From Lanius collurio (lineage: Eukaryota; Chordata; Aves; Passeriformes; Laniidae): a DNA stretch of 64,000 nucleotides. Shown here one piece after another: positions 54,640 to 62,940 of this stretch (position 1 is the first letter of the stretch; each line of letters starts with the position of its first letter). The notes beneath the pieces were generated by a model that made no database searches, was not told where the DNA came from, and was given only the letters and a program-made list of their open reading frames with translations. The position numbers were made by a program, and so were the translations under genes. The stretch spans positions 4,368,706 to 4,432,705 of the forward strand of contig JACBWW010000051.1 of the NCBI GenBank assembly GCA_020086605.1, given 5' to 3'.

Positions 54640-55130
54640 TGCTTCTCATCTGCTTGTTATTCATGGCAGGGGGCAAGGAGCCTCCCCCGCCCCCCATTCA
54701 CTGCGCGGAGCATCCCCATAGCCCCCAGAAGGTTGAATTTAATGCTGGGGGATTTGCAAGTCAAGAATTCCTGCGCCCACACAATGCGCAGCTGGGCTTT
54801 GAAAAGGCGTCAGGATTAAAATGCAACCGCAAACTTGACAAACCGGCGCAAGGGCCGCAGACAATGGGCTGCAGCTCCCTGTTATCATTCACGGCGTGTG
54901 AAGGACCAGCTCGGCGGGTTACAAGTCATGCGCTGGAGATGCTGCTGGCCTGGACACCAGCGGGGAGGGCTCCTTTGTGCGGCTCTCGCAGTGGGGAGCA
55001 GCCCGAAAGGCAGGCTGAGCCGAGAGACATCTCCGCTCGCAGCCGGGGGTAAGGAGGGCAGCGTGACAGGGACCCTCCGCCACCGCCCGCGGGCTCTCGG
55101 CTCCTGCCTGGTCGGGATTCAGCCGCCCCG
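54640..55130. promoter_or_regulatory. Candidate element followed by CpG-rich block
   Basis: The first 270 bp carry CATCTGCTTGTTATTCATGG, GGTTGAATTTAATGCTGGGG, GGATTAAAATGCAACCGC and CCCTGTTATCATTCACGGCG, with CpGs interspersed. From about 54910 to 55130 CpG density rises. No TATA box or exon is seen. Combined enhancer or orphan CpG-type promoter is inferred. Confidence 0.4.
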
Positions 55131-55400
55131 GGGGGGTCCTGATTCACCCGGCTTTGCTGGATGGAAATTAAGGAGCTTTCCTTTGATTCTGTCCTGAAAC
55201 TGTAACTTGGTTCATGCAGGAGTAATAAAGCACACGGAGATTGGGGGGAATCGGGGCAAACAGGGATGCCAGGACGGGGCAGAGGGTTTCAGATGATGAC
55301 GGATTAGATACAGGTCAACCGTGTAATAGTGAGGGACAATGCCACCTGGGGCTGGAATAATTAACACTCAGGAGCAAAGCCGGCAAAACAACAGGCTAGA
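55131..55400. promoter_or_regulatory. Candidate conserved non-coding element
   Basis: GATGGAAATTAAGGAGC, GGAGTAATAAAGCACACGG, GACGGATTAGATACAGG (OTX/PITX-type GGATTA core) and GGAATAATTAACACTCAGG lie within 250 bp. No repeat or ORF. Inferred. Confidence 0.38.
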
Positions 55401-55604
55401 TCTCCCCGTGGGGCAGCAGCGAGACACCTTCCCCAACCCCCCGAGCCAACCCAGCCTGCTGCTGATCCCAGGGCACTTGGAGCTCTGCCGTGGCTCCGGG
55501 GGAGCGTCTGGCAAAAAGAGACTTGGGCCTGGCCAGAGCGGTGAGAAGGAAGGAGCCACCCAGGAGGTGATGTGACAAGCATGGGCTCCTTGTGTGACTC
55601 TCAT

Positions 55605-55660
55605 GGCTGGGATCAATTATTTTAATAAGCCCATGGACAAAGGTCAGGGAGGAATGTAAT
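55605..55660. promoter_or_regulatory. Homeodomain and DR1 nuclear-receptor-like sites
   Basis: GATCAATTATTTTAATAAGC is followed at 55634-55646 by TGGACAAAGGTCA, a DR1 arrangement of two AGGTCA-type half sites (TGGACA, A, AGGTCA). It fits HNF4/RXR/COUP-TF consensus well. A short AT-rich cluster in GC-rich flanks; function inferred. Confidence 0.42.
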
Positions 55661-57739
55661 GTGTAATGTCAGTCGGGTGCTCATGCTGGGTACATACTGG
55701 CTACTGCCATGGCATTCCCACCCAGAGGCAGCAGCCATCCCTGTCTGGAGGACATGGGACTGAGCCTTCAAGTGCCCAACACTCTGAGGTAAAACTGGTG
55801 ATCAGCCCCTTCCCAGCTGCTTTCCCTGCACGCACAGGAGCGTGCAAAGCTTCCCTCAGTACCTGGGAACTTGGGGAGCATCAGAGGCTGAGCTCAGAAG
55901 GAAAGAGGATTTTCCTCTCTCCTCAGGCAAGGATGGGTGTGGGGGTAAACTTTCCCCCCTTCCCACAGATACAAGGATGGGTGAGCAAATTCCACCCTGG
56001 AAGGTGAGATTGTGCATGAGCTATACTGACCTCCCAGCTCCTCTCAAGGAACACTGTCCATGTGGTGGACCAGCTCTGGAGACACCAAAAATGCCCAGAG
56101 CAGTCCCCAACACCAAAGGGCACCATGCCATTTAGGTCGTGAGGGAGGGTTTGGTTTGGTTTTTCTTCTTTACACAAAAAGCTTGGTCCTTCACTCAAAG
56201 AGAGACCTTTCAAAAATGGTGCAAAACTGACACTGTTGGAATTTAAGGGAGTTTGTTGAGCAGCAAGAAGCTGTAAAAATATTATTGGATGGAGGACTGA
56301 CATTTTTCCTATACTGAAGGGGAGTTTTGTAGCCATTTTGAGGCTAGTTTAGATATCTGTGCTGAAGAGCAGAACACATCTGGTTTTTGAGCCAGCACAG
56401 CTACTTCAGAGCCACAGGGAGACCGAGACTTTTACCTGACTTTGCCCAAATCTTACACGTCAGGACATGAGCTTTAGCAAAGTGGCCTTGGACTGACAGG
56501 GAAATCAGAGCTGTGGCATGGGATCTGTCTTAGCACAGTTCTCTGTGTCACACAGACTGAGCTTTTTAACCACCTAGAGAAAAAGCTCATAAGCAAATTT
56601 ATCTTGTACCTACCCCCTGGGCCAGCACCAGCAGCTTTTCCCTGATGGTGCCCAGGTCTGAACTGCAGTTTGAAAAATGACATTAATGACCGAACACCTT
56701 TGCTGCCTGCAGTGGTACCCTGCAAAAGGGTTTCTTGCCGATCTTGCAGTCTCCTCTCTGTCCCATGGAAGTGTCAGTGTCCAGCATGGTGTCCCCCCTG
56801 CAGGCCAGGGGTGCTGGTGTCCACTGGTGATGGCCACGACAGAGCCAGGCTCACTCCAGCATCATGGGCAGAGGCTGCAGAATGCTGAAGTAAAAGGGCA
56901 GCAGCTCATGGGGCTGAAAGAGGAAATGATGCTGGGCTGCTGGGGAGCTGCTGGGGCACACTGCCTGCAGAGTCCCCACAGCCCACAGCAGCCTGGGCAC
57001 TCACCCAGGCTCTCTCTGAGGCTGCATTTTAAATTAAAACAACAGAACAGCAAGAACGACAACTAAAGAAGACCCCTGGCCCTTGTAATGATAGGCAGTG
57101 CCTGCCCCCCAGCAATCAGTTCCTAAGGTGCTGCTTCTATGTGAAAATCACTTCATCTGCTCCACCCCCCACCTCACATGGCCAAGTGGCACCCACACGG
57201 CCCTTCCAGAGGGACAAATGCCACAGGGCCACCTTCTTCCTGCCCAGCCCCAGCATGTCTGTGCATTACATAGCTGCCAGCTTGCCTTCCCTTGGGGTGG
57301 GCGGTGTGCCCTGCAGGGAATTTGGGTGGGTACTCACCCTGGGGCAGGAGCCCTGCTGCTTGACCCCCTGGGCAAGGTCACTGGGGAGGGGGTCAACCTA
57401 TATTAAGGCAAGCCTGCTGGGGAAGATGTGTTTGGGATCCCCGCGGTGCCCGGCGGGCAGATGCGTGGCAGGAGCTATATTTGGAAGGTGCCATTTGGTT
57501 GCCTCCCCGGATGCTGCAGCAAGCTGTCCCCAGAGCTGGCCCTGACGCTGCGTGTGCAGCTCCCGAGCACCAGCATCCCCCTCCCCGGCCCCACACCACA
57601 CTCTGCCCCTTTTTTCCCTCCCTGCTTTTCTTTCCTGCGGGCTGTGAAAAGGTGCAGTCTGCCTGTGACCGCTTCTCCTCCCTCCCTCCCCCCTTCCTGC
57701 TGGTCAAAACCGCCATCCTGGAACAGCCCGGCGGATTAG
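55661..57739. other. Unique sequence with an AT-rich section
   Basis: 56140-56380 is AT-rich (GTTTGGTTTGGTTTTTCTTC, GTAAAAATATTATTGG) without repeat structure. The CArG-like GCTATATTTGGAAG is at about 57474. The rest is GC-rich, with overlapping frames and no domain. No gene recognised. Confidence 0.45.
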
Positions 57740-57970
57740 TGAAGGGATACCTTTGAAACCGATGCCAGGAAAGCTCCGTGGATCAGTTAACAGGAGAAGT
57801 ATAAAAAGCCGTGCCTGTGTCCCCCCACGCTCCCCCCATCTCTCTTCCTCCATGTCACCGGCCCTGGCTGCCGGCTCGCCCCTGGCTGGGGGCCTGCGAT
57901 CCCAAACGTGCTCTCCAGGCTGGCTTGCCTCATTAATTAAAGAAGACAGATTTTTAGCTTCTCTTTTCCT
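57740..57970 (+). promoter_or_regulatory. Possible TATA-containing promoter-like segment
   Basis: GATACCTTTGAAACC, then TATAAAAAG (57800-57808), then a pyrimidine-rich CTCCCCCCATCTCTCTTCC at the expected start-site distance, and an ATG at 57853. The downstream frame is Ser/Pro/Leu-rich without domain. CATTAATTAAAGAAGAC lies at 57931. Many TATA-like strings are non-functional, so this is speculative. Confidence 0.22.
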
Positions 57971-58360
57971 CCCTCCCTCTCTCTCTTCCTTTTTTTTTCC
58001 TTGGGCTCCTGCTGGGGAAAGTGGAGCCAGTCTTGTGGGGGCAGGAGGAGGACGAGGATGGGCGCCAGGGATTAGAGTCGGCTGATGTGCTCTGCTCCCG
58101 GGGCCTGGGACGCCCGGAGCCTGCTTAGTGCCAGCCCAGGGGACACGAGGAGAGGGCACTCAGCTCCCACACCCACAGTCCTGGGATTTGCAGCAGCATT
58201 TGCGTCCCCTCCAGGAACATTCCCTCATGGCTGCCTTCCACGAGCATCCTCAGTACCCCCTCACCGAGCCCGGCCCTGCTGGTCCTGCAGGACCGCGGCA
58301 CAGCAGGGACTGTGGGTGCAGCCATGCACGGGGCCGGGCACACAGTGCAGAGAGCAGCAT
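57971..58360. other. Spacer, pyrimidine-rich then GC-rich
   Basis: A T/C-rich tract at 57958-58001 is followed by ordinary GC-rich sequence up to the minisatellite. No gene recognised. Confidence 0.5.
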
Positions 58361-58970
58361 GTGGGTGTGCAGGGAGTGTGGTACAGCCGGGCAGGGAGTG
58401 TGGTACAGCCATGTAGGGTGTGTGGTACAGATGTGCAGGGTGTGTGTACAGCCATGCAGGGGGTGTGGTACAGATGTGCAGTGAGTGGGACAGAGCTGTG
58501 CAGGGTGTGTGCACAGCAATGCAGGGAGTGTGGTACAGCTGTGCAGGGTGTGTGCACAGCAATGCAGGGAGTGTGGTACAGCTGTGCAGGGTGTGTGGTA
58601 CAGCCGGGCAGGGAGTGTGGTACAGATGTGCAGTGAGTGGGACAGAGCTGTGCAGGGAGTGTGGTACAGCCGTGCAGGGTGTGTGCACAGCTGTGCAGGG
58701 TGTGTGCACAGCAATGCAGGGTGTGTGGACAGCTGTGCAGAGGGTGTGTACAGCCATACAGGGGGTGTGTACAGCTGTGCAGGGTGTGTGTACAGCCATA
58801 CAGGGGGTGTGTACAGCCGAGCAGCGTGTGCCATACACCTCTGCAGTGGGTGACGTGTGTGTACAGCCGTGCAGGGGGTGTGTACAGATGTGCAGGGAGC
58901 GTGTACAGCCATACAGGGTGTGCAGTACACCCCTGCAGTGGGTGACGTGTGTGTACAGCCGTGCAGGGTG
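58361..58970. repeat. 21-22-bp minisatellite (VNTR-like), about 27 units
   Basis: Head-to-tail units with consensus GTGTGGTACAG then CYGTGCAGGGW. Some units lack one base (21 bp, read GTGTGCACAG or GTGTGTACAG). Sub-types recur in blocks: one 44-bp pair occurs at about 58465 and 58617, and a 36-bp block containing GGGTGACGTGTGTG occurs at 58841-58876 and 58933-58968. Stop codons are absent in most frames, giving minus-strand ORFs of 238-301 codons of Cys/His/Thr/Leu. These are repeat artefacts. Confidence 0.97.
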
Positions 58971-59284
58971 AATCCACACCTGGTGCAGTGTGTGCTCCTG
59001 CTCCAGGGACAGCTCACGCCGCCAGAGCACTGTTACAATTCACTCCACCTGTGTCTATGATGGGGTAGCACAGCTCAGAGCCTGTCCCCAGCACAGGCAC
59101 AACCCTCCATGTGAGCTCAGGCTGAGAGGCAGCCGCCCTGGCACATGGTGTACGAGGACAGCAGAGCAAAGGAGGGACAACAGGAGCTCCAGGAGGGACT
59201 TGAGGGTTGTGCTGTGCTGGGAGCTGGTCCCTGACTCCTCCTGGCTGTCTTGTTCCTCCCTGAGGAGAAGGCCTGGCTGGTTCT
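58971..59284. other. Unique spacer
   Basis: No gene or repeat recognised between the minisatellite and the candidate element at 59285. Confidence 0.5.
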
Positions 59285-59620
59285 TCTGGCTGAGTCATCC
59301 CCAGGTCTATCAGCCTGGCTGCAAAATTAAATTCAAAGCTCGTCTTTTTAACACAGAGATCACTTACATCCAGCTGCACGAGCCGCGGCCCCTTTAGGAT
59401 TTAATAATAAAATGAATGCCCATGACCTGACTGTTTGCTCACGCCTGGATCTTCCTTGATGGATGAACAGAAATTGCTCCCTGGCTCGGGTCATCCGCAG
59501 TAAAAATCGCCAGTCGATTGCTGGGCCCTCCCTCGGCTCCTCTGCGTTCAGGGCTCGCTGGCTTCGTTTGGGACCTGGCTTGGAACGGATAATCAATAAT
59601 AATCAGGCTCGACGCTGTGA
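59285..59620. promoter_or_regulatory. Candidate conserved non-coding element
   Basis: A perfect AP-1/NF-E2-type site GCTGAGTCATC (59289-59299), GCAAAATTAAATTCAAAGC, GGATTTAATAATAAAATGAA, GTAAAAATCGCCAGTCGATTG and GGATAATCAATAATAATCAG span an AT-leaning region with CpGs. It runs straight into the SINE-like fragment at 59622. Function inferred. Confidence 0.42.
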
Positions 59621-59621
59621 C

Positions 59622-59716
59622 GGCACCTTTGATCCGAGGATCTCGGAGCACTTTGCAGCGGATAATGAACGGAGCCCCTCTGTGAGGCAGGCAGGAGTGT
59701 CTGCATTTTATGGGGG
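59622..59716 (+). mobile_element. Ancient SINE-like fragment (MIR/CORE-type)
   Basis: CACCTTTGATCCGAGGATCT, CGGAGCACTTTGCAGCGGAT, CCCCTCTGTGAGGCAGGCAG and GCATTTTATGGGG track, in order, the 'atccgaggatctcaaagcactttaca', 'ccctgtgaggtaggtag' and 'cattttacagatgggg' blocks of an old amniote SINE shared with mammals. Preservation is better than for other scraps in the window. Exact family is uncertain. Confidence 0.6.
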
Positions 59717-60446
59717 GCAGTGCAGCCCAAGCATGGGCTGACCCTGCTGCTCTCTGGCCCCGTCCTGCTCCGCATCCCGCATGCGGGCGGCTCAGCCGCT
59801 TCAGCATGAGAGAGCTGCTTGGAAAGGGGATGGTGCCAAAGCTCTGTGTGGCTCATTCCCTGGTAGCTCGTGGGTCTGCTTCCTTCATGAGACAGCCTGG
59901 ATCGCCCTGTTGACAAAGATATTTTTGGAAAAGTTGTGCTGGTTTAAGGCTCAGTGTGGCAGGGAACAGAGCAGCCCCAGGTGAGGTTTGTTCCCCCAGG
60001 GACAAGGGATCTCAGGGCTCCTCCACTCCCAAATTGGGGCTCCCCATGATGGGCTGCAGGACCTTTGGGGAGGCTTGCAGGGCCCAGAGGTGGGGCTGAG
60101 GCCGGAGAGTGTCACTCCCAAGCTAAAACCATTTCTAGGCCTGGGAAAAGAGGCTGGCAGCAATGAGAAGAGCTGTGAGGTCCTGTCTCCAGCCATCCTG
60201 GAGAGTGCAGCCACAGCCTGGGCTCTGTTTGCTTTCAGGGGTGGCTTACACAGTCTGAGCCCGTTGATGCCAGCCCTGCTGCTACGCACCAGCCACCCCA
60301 GTCCCATGGCTGGGCCCTCCGTGGGCCCCACATTGCCCCCAGGATGGCAGCCTGGGGGCTGGCAGCAGGGACCACCTGCACAGCGAGGAGAGCAGGGCTG
60401 GTGGCACCGACCTTGGCTGGGGCGCTGAGCTCTGCCTGAGGGAGAG
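59717..60446. other. Unique spacer
   Basis: No gene recognised. The 255-codon minus frame (59951-60718) reaches into the degenerate triplication and owes part of its length to it. Confidence 0.5.
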
Positions 60447-60720
60447 CTGTGTCCCCCACAGGTGGGCAGTGGGGGACAAGGGACCATGCCACCCCCATGT
60501 CCCCAGCCAGGGTGACACGCTACTGTGGCAAGGGCCGTGTCCCCAGCAGCTGGGTAGTGGGGACAGAGAGTGTCCAACTCTGGGGATGCCACCCTTGTGT
60601 CCCCAGCCTGCACCCTGTGGCCAAGATCGCATCCTGCCCTAAGAAAAGCGTGTCCCCCCGTGGCCAGCCATTGGAGGGTCAGCTTTGGGGTTGTCACCCC
60701 AGTGTCCCCAGCCCGCACCC
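60447..60720. repeat. Degenerate about 103-bp tandem triplication
   Basis: The string TGYCACCCN(2-4)TGTCCCCAGCC recurs at about 60486, 60587 and 60692 (intervals 101 and 105). The intervening CTGTGTCCCC...GGGCAGTGG and CCGTGTCCCC...GGGTAGTGG parts align too. Copies are strongly diverged, so the duplication is old. Confidence 0.7.
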
Positions 60721-60794
60721 CACCAGGACAGGCTGCTCTGCTGGTGTCGCAGCGCCACCCCTTGCCTCCCGGGGAAAGTGCCCGCTGGCTTCAT
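60721..60794. other. Short spacer
   Basis: GC-rich, nothing recognised. Confidence 0.5.
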
Positions 60795-60875
60795 CTGCGC
60801 TCTCCAGCAATTAAGCGACTAATATATTAATTGTTTCTAATCTGCTCATCTCCAAGGTCACCTGTAAGACCAGGA
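60795..60875. promoter_or_regulatory. AT-rich palindromic homeodomain cluster
   Basis: An inverted pair CAATTAA (60808-60814) and TTAATTG (60827-60833) flanks GCGACTAATATA. TTTCTAATCTGCTCATC and CCAAGGTCACC (orphan nuclear-receptor-like half site) follow. It is a sharp AT-rich island between GC-rich blocks. Function inferred. Confidence 0.4.
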
Positions 60876-61199
60876 AAGGGAAACAAACCTCCCCGGGCGC
60901 TCCTTGTCACACGCCCAGGGGATGAGGCTGCGGCGCAGGGACTGCCCCATGGACCCCCAACCCCAAATCCTCCCTGGGAGCGCGGCCATGGGGAGCAGCC
61001 CCGCGGGGATGGAGGCAGGATGCTGGGTAGGGGATGCTGGGTGGGGGATGCTGGTGCTGGCCTCCAGCGGGAAGCACACCCCATGCTGGCGGTGAGCTGA
61101 AAACCGAGTGGCCGGTTGTCCGTGGGTCCATCCAGCCGGTGCTCCCACCGCCCGCCTCCGCCTCTGCCTTTGTCTCCGGCGCTCAGCCGCGCTTCCAGT
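60876..61199. other. GC-rich spacer with a short tandem repeat
   Basis: CpG-containing, with GGATGCTGGGTGGG-type units at 61018-61056. No gene recognised. Confidence 0.5.
61018..61056. repeat. About 16-bp short tandem repeat, 2.5 copies
   Basis: GGATGCTGGGTAGGG, GGATGCTGGGTGGGG and a truncated GGATGCTGGTG follow one another. Simple local duplication. Confidence 0.85.
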
Positions 61200-61625
61200 C
61201 TTCAAAGTGTTAAAACTTTTCAGTGTGTGCTGCAGATCCCTTGCCTGCAGCCTCCTGCCCTGAGTCAAATTAATCATGTACTGGGAAACACAGCAGGCAT
61301 GTACTAGCCCTGGGCATGGTGTATCACGTACTTTCTGGAATCTGTCACATGGGGAGCTTTCTGTTTTAGGCTCAATTGATCCTTTCTCGGTTTGATACTG
61401 TGTTTAATTGTGAGATGGGGCTGTGTGTTTTTGCTTCAGCCGAACTTAAAGGGCCGCTCTTCCCAGCCTTGTTTTCAGATGTCCACAAGAACAGACTGCC
61501 GCTGTCTCCTCACCCAAACAAAAAGCCTTTCTCTCCCCACACACAATATCCCCTCTGTATTGTCCACAACAAAGAGCAGGGCTAAATTAATTTTAGGTCC
61601 GGCTCTTTTAATGTAGGGCTGGGAA
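61200..61625. promoter_or_regulatory. Extended candidate non-coding regulatory element
   Basis: CTTCAAAGTGTTAAAACTTT, a perfect AP-1 core TGAGTCA (61261-61267) followed by AATTAATCATG, GGCTCAATTGATCC, GTGTTTAATTGTGAG, ATATCCCCTCTGTATTGTCC, ACAACAAAGAGC and CTAAATTAATTTTAGG lie in about 420 bp. Frames are short. Motif density and AT-rich composition make this one of the better enhancer candidates. Confidence 0.45.
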
Positions 61626-62849
61626 GGGGAGGTGCTTTTATTGCTGCAGCTGACGGCTCAAACAGGAGAGGCGAGAGATGGCCTGGCCACCGGGCACTCC
61701 CTGGGTGGTGGGGATGGGGAGGGGGGATGTTCTTGGCCCTCAGGACCCCCCCCCTCCCCTCAGCTCCCTCAGCTGCAGTCCCCGGTGCAAGGTGAGGTGA
61801 GCTGGAGCAGAGCCCAACCATGCTCCTCACTGCAACACGGCCCCAGGTGGGTGAGAGCATTCCTGGGCTCTCCCTCCGACCCCAGGGAGGGCGTTTCACC
61901 TGCCCTACCCTGGGAAGAGTGGTCCAAGGATGCTGGGTGGGAGAGAAGGTCCCTGGATTCCAAAAGTGATGTCCCCTGGAGGCTGGCATCTCCCTCTGGC
62001 TGGCCAGATAGCCGTAGCAGGGCGATTTCTCATTCTGTCTTCACACAAAAGATTCCAAGAGACAAACAAAAAACCAGAGCATCCCTTTGAAACTGGGTAA
62101 AAAGGGGATAAAAAATTACATTTTTTCCATGTGCTTTTCCTTCTGAAAAAGGCTTATCTGGAGCAGTCACAGCAGGCTGCCGTGGGCAGCAGTGTGGAAC
62201 AGAGCCGTAGGGCCTGGGACAGGGTCTCCTCAGGGTCTCCTCCCCACCCTGGTGGGCACAGTCCTCTGGTGTGACGTGCCACTCGCCTGCACCCGTGGTT
62301 GGTGTGGCTCCGGAGGAGGGAAGAGCCAGGCAGCCACCAGGTCCCAGTGGCATCTCCAGGATGTGGAATGTGCAGAAAGATGGGAAGGAGCCCTGGGAAA
62401 TTGTCGAAATTGAGCCAAGGAGAGCTGAGGAGAGCAGGTTTTGGGGAAGGGAGGTGTCTGGTCAGCGAAGTGGGGAGAGGAGGGTATGCTGAGGATGGGG
62501 ACAAGGGACCTCGGTTGGGAGAGTCAGGCTTTGGGAAGGGCTACGGCAGCACAGGTGTGCTGGGAGGGGTGACAGGAGAGGAGAGGAAGGGAGGCTTGTG
62601 TGAGCTGCCATGGTTTTCCACAAATTTAGGCAGAGATATAGGATTGAAAGGGGAGGGATAGGTGTTGCAGACAGCTCAGCCCTGCATCCTCCCTGAACTC
62701 ATCTTCTTCCCCTTCCCAAGTGGGTGGACGGGGCAGGTCCCACTGCCTGGTGTGTGGGCAGGGTCCTGGCCAGGCCACCGTGGCGAGCCAGAGGCCGTGT
62801 GCTGCTCTCTGCCCTGCAGCCCCCAGTTTCTCGGTGGATGGGCAGGAAC
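61626..62849. other. Unique sequence, nothing firm
   Basis: An AT patch at 62075-62160 (GGGGATAAAAAATTACATTT) and a direct 12-bp duplication CAGGGTCTCCTC at about 62220-62243. No gene, transposon or RNA recognised. Confidence 0.5.
61703..61726 (+). other. G-quadruplex-capable motif
   Basis: GGG, GGGG, GGGG and GGGGGG runs separated by loops of 4, 2 and 1 bases fit the intramolecular quadruplex rule. Flanking DNA is not a CpG island. Confidence 0.6.
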
Positions 62850-62940
62850 TTGCTCCTGGGTTTATAAATATTCAGCGCCAGCAAAGCCCATTAATGTTGC
62901 ATTAGGGCTGTGAATCGGAAAGCCCCAAAGCCAGGCAGCT
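62850..62940. promoter_or_regulatory. Small candidate element
   Basis: GGTTTATAAATATTCAGCGCC followed by CCCATTAATGTTGCATTAGG forms an isolated AT-rich patch with FOX- and homeodomain-like cores in GC-rich DNA. Function inferred. Confidence 0.33.

Noticed and set aside
58125..59030. 301-codon minus-strand ORF rich in Cys, His, Thr, Leu
   Set aside because: It is generated by the 22-bp minisatellite; neighbouring frames show the same peptide pattern and there is no start context or domain.
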